A DNA stretch of 64,000 bases from Aquidulcibacter sp. (GTDB lineage Bacteria; Pseudomonadota; Alphaproteobacteria; Caulobacterales; Aquidulcibacteraceae), in assembly GCF_020253525.1 (NCBI RefSeq), contig NZ_JADCBK010000064.1, positions 17,462-81,461 on the forward strand, given 5' to 3'. The position numbers and the translations under genes were made by a program. Of this stretch, positions 35,934-46,052 are shown one piece after another. The first letter of the stretch is position 1. Every line of letters begins with the position of its first letter. A model generated the notes under the pieces. It saw only the letters and a program-made list of their open reading frames with translations. It was not told the DNA's origin and did not search any database.

Positions 35934-36680
35934 ATGCGCGAAATCGTTTTTGATACTGAAACCACAGGAACTGACCCGGAGCGAGGCGACAGAATTGTCG
36001 AAATCGGCTGTGTTGAGTTAATCGACCTTGTTCCGACCGGTGCGACTTTCCACCGCTATATCAATCCTGAACGCGATGTACCGGCTGAAGTGGTTCGGGT
36101 TCACGGCCTGACCAATGAATTTTTGGCCGATAAGCCAGTGTTTGGTGCGTCTGAGGTGGTTGAAGAGCTATTGGCGTTTATTGGCGATGCCCCGCTTGTC
36201 GCGCATAATGCCGAATTTGACCGACGCTTTTTGAATGCCGAGCTTGGGCGTCTTGGCTTGCCGCTGATTCCAAAAGAACGCTGTGTCGATACCTTAGTGA
36301 TCGCGCGCAAAAAATATCCCGGTGCTCCGGCCTCTCTGGATGCTTTATGCCGTCGGTTGAACATTGATTTGACCGCACGCGATAAACACGGGGCCTTGCT
36401 GGACTCCCAATTGCTCGCAGCGGTTTATCTTGAACTTAAAGGGGGCCGGGAAAGGCGTCTCGATTTTCTCGATCCTGTCGAGGCGACTCAAGCCCCGAAC
36501 CAAACGACGCAAGGCATTTTGGAAACCAAAGCCGGACAGCCCAGACGCGAACGTGCTCAAGCTTTAGAGCCCTTATCTACATTAGAAGAAATAGAAGCGC
36601 ACCGTGCTTTTGTCGCCACCCTTGGCAAGGAACCTGCTTGGCACAAATTCCTTGCCGAAAAGGGGCAGGCAATCGCTTAG
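35934..36680 (+). CDS. dnaQ: DNA polymerase III epsilon subunit (proofreading exonuclease) DnaQ
   Basis: 248 residues. The Exo I motif VFDTETTGTDP supplies D7 and E9, HNAEFDRRFLN is Exo II, and a C-terminal HGALLDSQLLAAVYL completes Exo III epsilon. It is the 3'-5' proofreading subunit. The C-terminal tail after about residue 180 should tether it to the polymerase alpha subunit. The stop overlaps convergent secB by 4 bases. Confidence 0.94.
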   Translation: MREIVFDTETTGTDPERGDRIVEIGCVELIDLVPTGATFHRYINPERDVPAEVVRVHGLTNEFLADKPVFGASEVVEELLAFIGDAPLVAHNAEFDRRFLNAELGRLGLPLIPKERCVDTLVIARKKYPGAPASLDALCRRLNIDLTARDKHGALLDSQLLAAVYLELKGGRERRLDFLDPVEATQAPNQTTQGILETKAGQPRRERAQALEPLSTLEEIEAHRAFVATLGKEPAWHKFLAEKGQAIA

Positions 36681-37177
36681 GAAGGCTGACCGCTGGAGCG
36701 CTCAATGCGCTGAGTGGCATAAAGTGCGCCAAAATCCATTGGATCCAACATCAAAGGCGGATAGCCACCAGCCTGGCTGTTGGTCGCAATCAATTGGCGC
36801 GCAAATGGGAAGAGAATCTTCGGACATTCAGCCAACAACAAGGGCTCCAAGGCTTCACCAGGAACATTGGCGAACTGGAACAAGCCTGAATACACCAACT
36901 CGATGATGAATTGGGTCTGACCTTCACGATCACTGCGCGCATTGATCTTCAAATCGACTTCAAAAACGCCGGATTCATCCATCGCCCGGGCGCTCACGTC
37001 TAATTGAAGATCGATTTTTGGCTGTACACCTTCCCGCAAGGAATTTGGTGCATTTGGATTTTCAAACGAAAAATCCTTTACATATTGGGCTAAAACACGG
37101 ACCGAAGGGGCAGTTTCGGCCCCACCATTCGCTAAAGAACCGTTTTCTAGTGGCTCAGAGGCCGTTTCGTCTGTCAT
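36677..37177 (-). CDS. secB: Protein-export chaperone SecB
   Basis: 166 residues from the ATG at 37177, preceded by TGGAGA. VRVLAQYVKDFSFENPNAP is the SecB N-terminal signature, and the C-terminal half has ELVYSGLFQF and CPKILFPFARQLIA. It is a tetrameric chaperone that delivers unfolded preproteins to SecA. It is divergent from the Tim44-domain gene. Confidence 0.94.
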   Translation of the reverse strand: MTDETASEPLENGSLANGGAETAPSVRVLAQYVKDFSFENPNAPNSLREGVQPKIDLQLDVSARAMDESGVFEVDLKINARSDREGQTQFIIELVYSGLFQFANVPGEALEPLLLAECPKILFPFARQLIATNSQAGGYPPLMLDPMDFGALYATQRIERSSGQPS

Positions 37178-37313
37178 GTGATGATCTCCAGAAGCTGTGG
37201 TGGCTAGCACGCAACAGCCCTTTACGGCAACCAAGTGGCTGACTTACGCCACATTGCACCCTATATGAGAGTAAGACCGCCATTCAAAACCAAGCGGAAC
37301 CGGATCGAAAACC

Positions 37314-37937
37314 ATGGAAATAGTCTTTTTTGCCGTTGTGGCAGCACTCGTCCTTGGCCGTTTGTACCAAGTTCTAGGCCAAAACCGTGGCGCTGAGCCA
37401 CCTCCCATGCGGCAACCACGATTTGGTTTACCAGATGCGCCTGCCGATAAAGGCGATGCGGACACGCCCGCATCCGCCGATGAAAACGGCAAAGTCCTGT
37501 CTTTCCCTGTCAAGGAATATGATGGCCCTGGTGCTGCTGGTCTGAAGGCCATCGGTGCAGCCCAGCGCGGGTTCAATGCGGCTAACTTCTTGGAGGGCGC
37601 AAAGGCAGCTTATGAGATGATCGTGACGGCCTATGGCGCTGGAGACGAGGAGACATTGAAAGGTCTCGTCGATGCCGATGTGTTCGAAGCCTATAAGGTT
37701 GCGATGGATGAGCGTCGGGCCGCGAATGCACCCAAGATTGAAGTCATTCGATTGAGCGACGCCAAAATCCTCGATGCCGAGTTAGACGGCAAGATTGCCC
37801 GCATTGACGTAGCTTTCTCGTCAGACCTAGCCGATGGCGGCGATGGCCTGCGCGCAGCTGATGAAATTTGGACGTTTGAGCGTTCTGTTGACGCGCGCGA
37901 TCCAAATTGGCTCTTGAGCGCAGTCCGGACTGCCTAA
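37314..37937 (+). CDS. Tim44/TimA domain membrane protein
   Basis: 207 residues. One N-terminal TM helix (MEIVFFAVVAALVLGRLYQVLG) is followed by a low-complexity linker and then a Tim44-like domain (FLEGAKAAYEMIVTAYGAGD followed by LKGLVDADVFEAYKVAM). The fold is shared with the mitochondrial import motor subunit Tim44; the bacterial TimA role is membrane-associated but poorly defined. It sits in the conserved secB/timA/mltA/smr neighbourhood. Confidence 0.9.
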   Translation: MEIVFFAVVAALVLGRLYQVLGQNRGAEPPPMRQPRFGLPDAPADKGDADTPASADENGKVLSFPVKEYDGPGAAGLKAIGAAQRGFNAANFLEGAKAAYEMIVTAYGAGDEETLKGLVDADVFEAYKVAMDERRAANAPKIEVIRLSDAKILDAELDGKIARIDVAFSSDLADGGDGLRAADEIWTFERSVDARDPNWLLSAVRTA

Positions 37938-37939
37938 GC

Positions 37940-39289
37940 ATGCGTCGTTCTTTGGGTCTTTTGGCCGCATCAGGCTTGATGCCGGTTTTCCTGACGGCTT
38001 GCGCCACGGTGGCACCGGTACCCGTGCCTGCGCCAGTTGCACAACCAATCCCGGCACCTGCTCCCGTAGTTAAGCCGGTGGTACCACCGCCGCCCGTAGC
38101 TGCAGCGCCTGCAACACCCCTAAGACCGGCAACGAGCCCGATTACGCCTTCAGCCGCGCCAGTGCCGCCCGCCGATATTGTACCGTTGCTCTTTAGCCAA
38201 GTTGCATTTGACGGCCTACCAGATTGGGCGGAGACAGATGTAGGGGCAGCGCGGCGCGCACTGGTACGGTCTTGTGCAATCTCTCAAGCTCGACCCAAGG
38301 AGCAGCTTTTGTCTCCTATTGCGTCCTATTCTGGCCGCGTAGGGGATTGGGCCGAGGTTTGCGCTTTGGCCCAAGATCCCAGCCTTGAAGATCGCAGCTT
38401 CTGGGAAAGCCAGTTTCAGGCTTGGCGTGTCTCAACCGAAACTACCGATATCGGAAGACTAACCGGCTATTATGAGCCAATCATGGCTGCGTCGCGGGTC
38501 AAGACCCCCGTCTTTTCGGAGCCTATTCAGGCCAGACCTGCAGATTTGTTTGAAATTGACCTAGGCCAATTCGATCCCACGCTTCGTAATCGCTCTATCG
38601 TCGCTCGGATGGATCGGGGAAAAGTTGTGCCTTATTGGTCACGAGCTCAAATCAACGAAAACACCGCACCCGTATTGGCTTGGGGGGAACCGGCAGAGGT
38701 TCTATCCTTGCAAGTTCAAGGCTCTGGCCGACTACAATTTGAGGATGGCACACAAGTTCGTGCCGCCTTTGCCGCCCATAATGGCCATCGCTTTGGGTCA
38801 AACGCGCAAGAATTGATCCGTCGCGGTGCGTTACCGGTCAATGGCGCTTCGATGGATGCGATCAAGACGTGGTTTAAGACTGCGTCTCCCAAGGAAGCGC
38901 GTGAAGTTTTAAACGCCAACCCACGCACAGTATTTTTCCGTCTCGAGTCCATTAAGGACCCCAGCGTTGGGCCAAGAGGGGGGCAGCAGGCCCCACTGGA
39001 AGCGAATGGTTCGCTCGCTGTGGATACGAGCTACCATGCTTATGGCGTTCCTATCTTCTTAGCAGCGGATGCCCCGCGCGTGGCCTTGTCTTCCGATGTC
39101 AGCTTGCGTCGTTTGGTAGTCGCCCAAGATACAGGCGGAGCCATTCGTGGCCCGATCCGAGGTGATCTCTATTGGGGCACAGGGCCAGAAGCGGGATTGC
39201 GGGCTGGCCGGATCAATCATGACGTGCGGTTTTGGGTGCTTTTGCCAAAAGGCATGAATCCCACACCCGCTGCTAGCGCAGGCCGCTGA
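37940..39289 (+). CDS. mltA: Membrane-bound lytic murein transglycosylase A (MltA)
   Basis: 449 residues from the ATG at 37940. A lipoprotein signal ends in LTAC, then a Pro/Ala-rich linker precedes the MltA domain (TGYYEPIMAASRVKTPVFSEP). The 3D domain has AQDTGGAIRGPIRGDLYWG, in which the Asp is the expected catalytic acid. It cleaves peptidoglycan to 1,6-anhydro products at the outer membrane. It starts 2 bases after the Tim44 gene and is followed 2 bases on by smr. Confidence 0.93.
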   Translation: MRRSLGLLAASGLMPVFLTACATVAPVPVPAPVAQPIPAPAPVVKPVVPPPPVAAAPATPLRPATSPITPSAAPVPPADIVPLLFSQVAFDGLPDWAETDVGAARRALVRSCAISQARPKEQLLSPIASYSGRVGDWAEVCALAQDPSLEDRSFWESQFQAWRVSTETTDIGRLTGYYEPIMAASRVKTPVFSEPIQARPADLFEIDLGQFDPTLRNRSIVARMDRGKVVPYWSRAQINENTAPVLAWGEPAEVLSLQVQGSGRLQFEDGTQVRAAFAAHNGHRFGSNAQELIRRGALPVNGASMDAIKTWFKTASPKEAREVLNANPRTVFFRLESIKDPSVGPRGGQQAPLEANGSLAVDTSYHAYGVPIFLAADAPRVALSSDVSLRRLVVAQDTGGAIRGPIRGDLYWGTGPEAGLRAGRINHDVRFWVLLPKGMNPTPAASAGR

Positions 39290-39291
39290 GT

Positions 39292-39897
39292 ATGAGCCGG
39301 CGTCGCGATTTGATGCCGGAGGAAGCAAAACTGTGGCATCGGATTGCCCGAACTGTGCGACCCTATGGTCACAAGAAACCCAAAACAGAGTCAGAAGACC
39401 TTTCGCAGTCAAGCCCCCCTGCGCCACAAGTCATTCAAAGGCCTGCACCGGAATTACCCCATTTGGTGCTTAAACGAGCCAAAGCTGCCCGACATATGCC
39501 TGTGTCTCCTGCGCCAAAGCCTGAGAACAAACCTGCGACGCTGGTTTCAGATGCTTCCGGGCACAAAAAGGTACGACGCGGCAAGCTCGACATTGACGGT
39601 ACGATTGATTTGCATGGCTATCGACAAATGGATGCCCAAACCGCGCTTGCCGGTTTTCTAGTCCGCATGCGGTCTGGCGGAGCGCGCTGCGTATTGGTGG
39701 TGACGGGCAAGGGTCGCGCGATCGAAATTGGTGAGGATTATCTGACACCCCAACCCGGCGTCATCCGTCGCCGCCTGCCAGAATGGTTGAGCGGTCAAGG
39801 CATTCGGGAGCATGTTTCCGGCTATGCTTCTGCCCACCCACGTCATGGCGGCAGCGGAGCCTATTATGTTCTGTTGAAAGCGCTGAAGGATACCTAA
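39292..39897 (+). CDS. Smr/MutS2-type domain protein
   Basis: 201 residues. The disordered basic N-terminal half is followed by a C-terminal Smr domain: GTIDLHGYRQMDAQTALAGF with the DxH motif, and VLVVTGKGRAIE. Smr domains are nucleases acting on nucleic acid; stand-alone members have been linked to ribosome rescue. The alpha-glucosidase start follows its stop directly. Confidence 0.88.
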   Translation: MSRRRDLMPEEAKLWHRIARTVRPYGHKKPKTESEDLSQSSPPAPQVIQRPAPELPHLVLKRAKAARHMPVSPAPKPENKPATLVSDASGHKKVRRGKLDIDGTIDLHGYRQMDAQTALAGFLVRMRSGGARCVLVVTGKGRAIEIGEDYLTPQPGVIRRRLPEWLSGQGIREHVSGYASAHPRHGGSGAYYVLLKALKDT

Positions 39898-41520
39898 ATG
39901 AGCGGTGAAACATCCAAAGATACTTGGTGGAAGACCCGCTCTGTCTATCAGATCTATCCACGGTCCTTTCGCGATGCCAATGGCGATGGTGTGGGTGATT
40001 TGGCTGGGATCACCGAAGGCCTTCGTGCAGTTAAAGCCTTAGGGGCTGGCATTGTCTGGATGTCGCCAATCTTCCGCTCACCCATGGTCGATAATGGCTA
40101 TGACATGTCGGGCTATCGCGAGATTGACCCTTTGTTTGGGACGATGGCGGATTTTGAGGCGCTGTTGGCTGAGGCTAAACGCCTAGACCTTAAAATCGTT
40201 TTGGATATTGCGCTAAATCACACTTCCATTGATCACCCATGGTTTCAAGCGGCCCTTGCTGATCCCACGGGCCCTTATCGCGACTATTATATCTGGCGGG
40301 ACAAGCCCAATAATTGGCAGTCCATTTTTGGTGGTCCAGCCTGGTCTAAGCCTGAAGGTGATCCAGCCTATTATCTCCATCTCTTCGATAAGACGCAGGC
40401 AGATCTGAATTGGGAGAACCCGGCAGTACGCGACGAGATATATGGTGCCATGCGGTTTTGGCTCGATAAGGGCGTAAGCGGCTTCCGTCTTGACGTGGTG
40501 ACCGTTATCTCAAAGCCACTCGGACTACCCGATGCGCCAGACCCTAGACCGATGCCGCTCTATCATATGTTGGCGGGTGGTCCCCGTTTACATGAATGGC
40601 TGCGGGATATGCGACGAGAGGTATTTGATCTCTACGATTGCGTCGCCATTGGTGAGGGTCCGGGCCTTAATCCAGAGCGGGCTGCGGCCATCGTAAATCC
40701 CGCCGATCCCATGCTGCACATGATCTATCACTTTGATTTTGTTGATCATACAGCTTCACGTCAAGGTGCGGGTTGGGATCGTGTCTGGTTCAAAAGTGTG
40801 TTTGATCGATGGGATAAAGGCATTGGCCCAGATGGCTGGAATTCCTGTGTTGTCGGCAATCATGACCTCCGCCGCCTGATCGCCCGTTTTGGTGACGCAG
40901 AGGCCGACGCCAATCTGGTCGCAAAAGCCTTAGCAGCAAGCTATGTTCTACAACGCGCTACGCCCTTTATTTATCAGGGTGACGAATTGGGCATGGGCGA
41001 CACCACAATCACCAGCGTCGAGGAATTGGATGATGTTTGGGCGAAGACCACCTATCGTCTGGCGAAGTCAAAAGGCAATAGCGAAGCCGAAGCCCTAGCC
41101 AAAGCCGTCGCGATGACGCGCGACCATGCCCGCACCCCCTATCCCTGGACACCCGAAGGCGGATTCGGCGCAGGCACACCGTGGCTGAAGCCTACCCCCA
41201 ATCGCGGAGGTGTGGATTTAGCTACCCAGCAGGCGGACGAACACTCTGTGTGGGCCTTTTATCGAGCCTTGTTAGAGCTTCGGGCAAAAGATCCCGAAAC
41301 TTGGGTTTTTGGGGCCTATGAAGATCTGCTGCCCGAGCATGAGTCCTTGTTTGTCTATCGGCGCGGCGTCCGTGGCTTGGTTTGCATGAATTTGGCCAGC
41401 GAACCTTGTCCGCTACCAGAGAAGATCCTCGCGCTTTTGGCGAAGCGCAGCTTTATCCTCGCCTCTGGGGACATCACCACAACCCAAATGGGCCCGTGGT
41501 CAACTCAGGTCTGGGCCTAA
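39898..41520 (+). CDS. Alpha-glucosidase, GH13 family
   Basis: 540 residues forming a (beta/alpha)8 GH13 enzyme of the oligo-1,6-/alpha-glucosidase type. YQIYPRSFRDANGDGVGDL is at about 17-35. The nucleophile is D199 (GFRLDVV), the likely acid/base E253 (IGEGPG), and the third acid D323 (VVGNHDLRRL). It would hydrolyse maltose or isomaltose-type oligosaccharides. It has no signal peptide, so it is cytoplasmic, and no sugar transporter is next to it. Confidence 0.9.
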   Translation: MSGETSKDTWWKTRSVYQIYPRSFRDANGDGVGDLAGITEGLRAVKALGAGIVWMSPIFRSPMVDNGYDMSGYREIDPLFGTMADFEALLAEAKRLDLKIVLDIALNHTSIDHPWFQAALADPTGPYRDYYIWRDKPNNWQSIFGGPAWSKPEGDPAYYLHLFDKTQADLNWENPAVRDEIYGAMRFWLDKGVSGFRLDVVTVISKPLGLPDAPDPRPMPLYHMLAGGPRLHEWLRDMRREVFDLYDCVAIGEGPGLNPERAAAIVNPADPMLHMIYHFDFVDHTASRQGAGWDRVWFKSVFDRWDKGIGPDGWNSCVVGNHDLRRLIARFGDAEADANLVAKALAASYVLQRATPFIYQGDELGMGDTTITSVEELDDVWAKTTYRLAKSKGNSEAEALAKAVAMTRDHARTPYPWTPEGGFGAGTPWLKPTPNRGGVDLATQQADEHSVWAFYRALLELRAKDPETWVFGAYEDLLPEHESLFVYRRGVRGLVCMNLASEPCPLPEKILALLAKRSFILASGDITTTQMGPWSTQVWA

Positions 41521-42389
41521 GGCTTCACGCCATTAGCGGCAAACCAAGCCAGCAATTCATCCCAACCCTGTTTAGCGGCAGCTTCTTGATATTGCGGCCG
41601 ATAATCAGCGTGGAAGCCATGTTGGGTTCCGGGATAAATGATAAAGCGGCTTTCCCGATTGCCCGCCTTTTCCAAAGCGGCTTTCATGGCTTCAACGCTC
41701 GAAAGCGGAATTCCGCCATCATTTTCCGCATATAGGCCAAGGACAGGGCTTTTCAGTTCACCCGCCACATCCAAGGGCCATTTGCGCTGATCGGTAGACC
41801 CTTCGCGGGGCGTCAAACGGCCATACCAAGCGACCCCTGCCTTGATGCGAGGTGTAAGCGCGCTGGCCATCCATACAACCGCCCCGCCCCAACAGAAACC
41901 AGTAATGCCGATTGCATCCTTTTTGACGAATTTTTGTTGGTCTAGCCACGCAATCGTGGCGGTTATGTCGCCCATGACTTGCGCATTATTGGCCGCATTC
42001 ACGATGGGCATGATTTTGGTAAAGTCAGTTAGCGGCGCAGGATCACCCGCACGGGCAAAGAAAGAGGGCGCGATGGCGACATAGCCTAGACGAGCAAGCC
42101 GGCGACATACATCACGAATATATTCATGCAAACCGAAAATTTCGCTCACCACAATAACTACAGGCTTCCGCCCTTTTGCCTGTGGGCGCGCCACAAAGGC
42201 GGGCAGGTCAAATCCTTGCGACGGAAAGCTCACCATTTCTGTTATCAAACCCTCGGATGGGGTTGTGATCGCGGCCGCATGGACTGGACGAATAGCCGCT
42301 GCGAAGCCTGCAAAGCCCAAAGCGCCAGTTAGGCCGCGACGAGACAAAGTAACAGTGGCATCAGGGCCGTCGGGACGGGTCAAATTCAT
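41517..42389 (-). CDS. Dienelactone hydrolase family protein, Tat-exported
   Basis: 290 residues. A twin-arginine leader (LSRRGLTGALGFAGFAAAI) predicts Tat export. The alpha/beta-hydrolase core has catalytic Cys in GITGFCWGGAV, Asp in YAENDGGIPL and His in TQHGFHADYRP, the Cys-Asp-His triad of dienelactone hydrolase. Its substrate is unknown; many periplasmic members are general carboxyl-esterases. Its 3' end overlaps that of the alpha-glucosidase by 4 bases. Confidence 0.87.
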   Translation of the reverse strand: MNLTRPDGPDATVTLSRRGLTGALGFAGFAAAIRPVHAAAITTPSEGLITEMVSFPSQGFDLPAFVARPQAKGRKPVVIVVSEIFGLHEYIRDVCRRLARLGYVAIAPSFFARAGDPAPLTDFTKIMPIVNAANNAQVMGDITATIAWLDQQKFVKKDAIGITGFCWGGAVVWMASALTPRIKAGVAWYGRLTPREGSTDQRKWPLDVAGELKSPVLGLYAENDGGIPLSSVEAMKAALEKAGNRESRFIIYPGTQHGFHADYRPQYQEAAAKQGWDELLAWFAANGVKP

Positions 42390-42575
42390 GGTGCAATACT
42401 CCTCCGTCTTTGGGTTTCACCTTTGACTAAGTGCGTCAAGTGCATTGCACGCTCTTTCATAATCCATCAGGCTTTACCACTTAGAGCAGACGATAACAGC
42501 GCTGCGGCTGCCGCTAGGTTGACCAAATCAACAAAAGCGTGTCGGAAAGAGCGAGTGAACGAGGAGCCTAGAAGC

Positions 42576-43166
42576 ATGTTTCGCATGGACGAAGAAGACG
42601 AAAGCAAAGCGGGTAATCCAGCCCCAGCCATTGTAGAAAAGGCGCTCTTCGACAGCCGCACCATTCTACTTACTGGCGGCGTGGACGATAAACTGGCCCA
42701 GCGGGTTTGTGAACGCATGCTGGCTTTGTCGGGGGAGTCCGATAAGCCCATCCTTTTGATCATCTCTTCACCAGGCGGTCACGTGGAAAGCGGCGACATG
42801 ATCCATGACATGATCAAGTTTGTGTCGGCACCTGTGAATGTTTTGGGCTCGGGCTGGGTCGCTTCTGCGGGTGCCTTGATTTATGCGGCGGCTGAGCGTG
42901 AGCGTCGCTTCTGCTTGCCCAACACCCGTTTCTTGCTGCATGAACCACGCGGTGGTGTTGGTGGCATGGTGTCGGATATTGAAATCCAGGCCCGTGAAAT
43001 CATTCGTATGCGCGAACGTCTGAACGCGATTTTCGCTGAGGCGACCGGTCAGCCCATCGAGAAAATCAAGGCTGATACCGATCGCGATTATTGGATGAGC
43101 GCGGAAGAAGCCGTGGCCTATGGCCTTGTTGGCAAGATTGTCACCAAGCGTACCGATATTGGCTAA
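42576..43166 (+). CDS. ClpP-family serine protease
   Basis: 196 residues from the ATG at 42576, with GAGGAG upstream. The catalytic residues are S97 (GWVASAGAL), H122 (RFLLHEPRGG) and D171 (DTDRDYWMSAEEA). This is the divergent ClpP paralogue found in many alphaproteobacteria; no clpX or clpA is adjacent. The 3' end overlaps the start of rimM. Confidence 0.88.
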   Translation: MFRMDEEDESKAGNPAPAIVEKALFDSRTILLTGGVDDKLAQRVCERMLALSGESDKPILLIISSPGGHVESGDMIHDMIKFVSAPVNVLGSGWVASAGALIYAAAERERRFCLPNTRFLLHEPRGGVGGMVSDIEIQAREIIRMRERLNAIFAEATGQPIEKIKADTDRDYWMSAEEAVAYGLVGKIVTKRTDIG

Positions 43167-43752
43167 GTCTTTCGTATTGGTAGGCGCAATCGCCGGTGCC
43201 TTTGGGGTGCGCGGTGAGATACGCCTGCGCAGCTTTACCGCAGACCCAGAAGCTATCGTGGATTATGCCCCTTTTTGTAATGAAAAGGGGCAAGTCATTT
43301 TGTCGGTCCAATCTTGGCGGCCGATCAAGGATGGCATTGTGGTGACTTCCAAAGAAGTGCCGACGCGAGAAGCGGCTATGGCTTTGCGAAATACCAAGCT
43401 GTTTGTTCCCCGTGATCGATTGCCTGAAGCGGAAGAAGACGAATTTTATCATGTTGACTTGATTGGGCTGCGTCTGGAGGCTTTGGACGGAGCGGACTTG
43501 GGTCGTGTTCGAGCGGTTATTCCCGGACCCCAAGATTTGCTCGAGATTGAGGCGACGCCCGGTGCAAAGGGCAGTTGGTTTCTGCCCTTTACCAAGGCCT
43601 TGGTTCCTATTGTTGATTTGCCTGGAAGAAAGCTTGTTGGCGATGTGCCGATTGGCTTGATCCCGGTGATTGGCGAAGTCTTAGAAGAGCCACCAGAGCA
43701 ACCCTCCCGCCCAAAATCGTCAAAAAAGCCATTGAAAGGCCCTTCCTCATGA
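43159..43752 (+). CDS. rimM: 16S rRNA processing protein RimM
   Basis: 197 residues if started at the TTG at 43159, which places [20 protein letters not shown] at the N-terminus, the RimM signature; an in-frame ATG at 43120 would add 13 residues inside clpP. A PRC-barrel follows ([21 protein letters not shown]). It is a 30S assembly factor binding S19. It normally lies in rpsP-rimM-trmD-rplS, but here trmD-rplS lie 13 kb away. The stop overlaps the rph ATG. Confidence 0.88.
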   Translation: MAKSFVLVGAIAGAFGVRGEIRLRSFTADPEAIVDYAPFCNEKGQVILSVQSWRPIKDGIVVTSKEVPTREAAMALRNTKLFVPRDRLPEAEEDEFYHVDLIGLRLEALDGADLGRVRAVIPGPQDLLEIEATPGAKGSWFLPFTKALVPIVDLPGRKLVGDVPIGLIPVIGEVLEEPPEQPSRPKSSKKPLKGPSS

Positions 43753-44468
43753 TCCGTCCTTCTGGTCGCACCCCCGAACAATTGCGTCCGTTGAGCCTTG
43801 AAGCCGGTGTGTCGCGCTATGCAGAGGGCTCATGTCTGGCGAAGTTTGGCAATACACATGTGTTGGTGACAGCCTCTTTGGAAGAAAGCCTTCCGGGTTG
43901 GCTGCGTGGGCAGAAGCGCGGTTGGGTAACAGCCGAGTATGGCATGCTGCCCCGGGCCACCCACACGCGGGGTCGTCGCGAGGCTGCTTCCGGCAAGCAA
44001 TCGGGCCGCACACAAGAGATTCAGCGCTTGATTGGGCGCGGTCTGCGCTCGGTAGTCGATCTGGTCGCCTTGGGAGAGCGTCAAATCACCATCGATTGTG
44101 ACGTGATCCAAGCCGATGGCGGCACACGGACTGCGGCGCTGACAGGCGCGTGGGTCGCGCTCAAGCAGGCCTGTCTGTACCTCAAGGCTGAGGGCTTGAT
44201 CACCGACGAGCCAATCCGCGCGCAAGTTGCCGCCGTTTCATGCGGGATTTATCAAGGCGTTCCGGTTTTGGATCTCGACTATGCCGAGGACTCAAATGCT
44301 GAAGCCGATGCCAACTTTGTTTTGGCCCAGGGGCTTGGCCTTGTTGAAGTGCAAGCAACCGGCGAAGAGCGGCCTTTCACCGAGGCAGAACTGCAGGTCT
44401 TGCTGTCGCTTGCAAAGTCTGGCTGTGAGGATTTGTTTGCGGCCCAGCGCCAAGCACTGGGCCTTTAG
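43749..44468 (+). CDS. rph: Ribonuclease PH
   Basis: 239 residues. [19 protein letters not shown] opens the protein. [17 protein letters not shown], the [11 protein letters not shown] segment and the [19 protein letters not shown] motif are the RNase PH phosphorolysis site. It trims tRNA 3' ends. It is coupled to rimM. Confidence 0.96.
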   Translation: MIRPSGRTPEQLRPLSLEAGVSRYAEGSCLAKFGNTHVLVTASLEESLPGWLRGQKRGWVTAEYGMLPRATHTRGRREAASGKQSGRTQEIQRLIGRGLRSVVDLVALGERQITIDCDVIQADGGTRTAALTGAWVALKQACLYLKAEGLITDEPIRAQVAAVSCGIYQGVPVLDLDYAEDSNAEADANFVLAQGLGLVEVQATGEERPFTEAELQVLLSLAKSGCEDLFAAQRQALGL

Positions 44469-44475
44469 ACTTTAG
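44441..44475 (+). terminator. Possible hairpin at the end of rph
   Basis: GGCCCAG / CTGGGCC inverted repeat with a 9-base loop overlaps the last codons of rph. Only short T-runs follow, so it is a weak candidate. The next gene is convergent. Confidence 0.3.
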
Positions 44476-45740
44476 CTTTGGTTTTTGATCCCTGCCTTTT
44501 GGTCGGCCACCAATTCATCATCGGTTAGATCGCCTTCCCATTTGGCGACCACCGCTGTGGCGATAGAGTTGCCAATGACGTTGGTGGCAGAGCGGCCCAT
44601 GTCGAGGAAATGGTCCACCGCCAAGATCAGCAAAATCCCGGCCTCTGGAATTTTGAAGAAGGAAAGCGTTGCCGCAATCACGACGAGCGAGGCGCGCGGA
44701 ACCCCGGCCATGCCCTTTGATGTCACCATCAGCAACAGCAGCATGGTTGCAATCTGTGGGACGGTTAGGTGGATGCCATAGGCTTGGGCGATGAACAGCG
44801 TTGCGAACGTGCAATACATCATAGAGCCGTCGAGGTTGAACGAATAACCCAAAGGCAGCACGAAGCTGGCGATGCGGCGCGATACACCAAACTTTTCCAA
44901 TTGCTCCATGGTTTTTGGATAAGCCGCCTCAGATGACGCGGTAGAGAAGGCAAGCAAAGTGGGTTCACGTATGCGGGCGATCAAATTACCGATCGCTGGG
45001 CCGATGACGACAAAGCCGGCGAGTAGCAAAAGACCCCACAAAATCATCAGGGCCAAATAGAAGCCACCAATGAAGGATGCATATGTGCCCAGAACGGCTA
45101 GGCCCTTGGTTGCGATCACGGCTGCCACAGCGGCAAATACGGCCAGCGGTGCCAATGACATCACATAGCCTGTGAGCTTCAACATGGCATGGGAAACCTT
45201 GTCTGCCAGGTCTGCCAAGGGTTTGCCTTCTTCGCCCATAGCTGTCACAGCGACGCCGAAGAAGATCGAAAAGACCACGATCTGCAAGATTTCATTGTTC
45301 GCCATGGCCTCGACGATGGATTTCGGCACCAAATGGATGATGAAATCCTTCAAGGTCAGCGCTGTAGGCTTGATATCGCTTACGGCATCAACAGGCGGAA
45401 TCGGCAGATTTAGGCCAACGCCTGGGTGCAGCAGGCTAGCAATCACGGCACCTAGAGTTAGGGAAACCAAGGAGGCCGCGAGAAACCATGCCATGGTTTT
45501 GATACCAACGCGGCCTAAAGTCGTTGTATCGCCAATATGTGCGATCCCGGCAACCAAGGTCGCAAACACCAAGGGCGCGATGATCATTTTGATCAAACGC
45601 AAGAAAACATCGGTCACAATCTTAAAATTGCCCGCCCAGACTTCTTGGCCTTCTTTGGGAACAAACTGGAAAATGGCGGCACCGACCGCAATCCCCAAAA
45701 CCATGGCGGCGAGAATAAAGAGTGTGAAATGCTTGTTCAT
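44472..45740 (-). CDS. Dicarboxylate/amino-acid:cation symporter (DAACS), copy 1
   Basis: 422 residues, a GltPh-like symporter with eight helices and hairpins. The HP1-type serine-rich loop is LLAFSTASSEAAYPKTME and the TM7 motif is FNLDGSMMYCTFATLF. TM8 has DHFLDMGRSATNVIGNS. It takes up glutamate/aspartate or C4-dicarboxylates with Na+ or H+. It is divergently arranged with a paralogue at 46053. Confidence 0.92.
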   Translation of the reverse strand: MNKHFTLFILAAMVLGIAVGAAIFQFVPKEGQEVWAGNFKIVTDVFLRLIKMIIAPLVFATLVAGIAHIGDTTTLGRVGIKTMAWFLAASLVSLTLGAVIASLLHPGVGLNLPIPPVDAVSDIKPTALTLKDFIIHLVPKSIVEAMANNEILQIVVFSIFFGVAVTAMGEEGKPLADLADKVSHAMLKLTGYVMSLAPLAVFAAVAAVIATKGLAVLGTYASFIGGFYLALMILWGLLLLAGFVVIGPAIGNLIARIREPTLLAFSTASSEAAYPKTMEQLEKFGVSRRIASFVLPLGYSFNLDGSMMYCTFATLFIAQAYGIHLTVPQIATMLLLLMVTSKGMAGVPRASLVVIAATLSFFKIPEAGILLILAVDHFLDMGRSATNVIGNSIATAVVAKWEGDLTDDELVADQKAGIKNQS

Positions 45741-46052
45741 GCGGTAGCCCTGTTTTTAATCCGAACACACAGAGGGCCATGAGGTTGTAAAACCCCTGCT
45801 GGTCCCGCTCTCCTGTGGTCCACCCCCGTGCGACTTAGAGACTAGACTTATGCCTCATTCAACTTGATGTGAAGCGTTAATAGCCGTCTGACCCTCCCAA
45901 AGGGAAAATTGCGCGTAACATGAGCAGCTTATCGCTATGCAGACCGCATCTTATGCCAATCAGCTCACGGTGAATTGACCCCTTGGCAATTGCGCGTTGG
46001 CACCATCGGTCGTTTTCTGAAAGTTTATTAAGCTCGCACCAAATGGACCTGC
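45741..46052. promoter_or_regulatory. Divergent intergenic region between the two symporter genes
   Basis: 312 bases without a credible gene, tRNA or clear terminator. It must contain the promoters of both divergent symporters. No specific operator was recognised. Confidence 0.4.

Noticed and set aside
45172..45747. 191-codon plus-strand frame opposite the first symporter
   Set aside because: The minus-strand frame encodes a complete DAACS symporter. The plus-strand product is Lys/Thr/Ile-rich without family resemblance.
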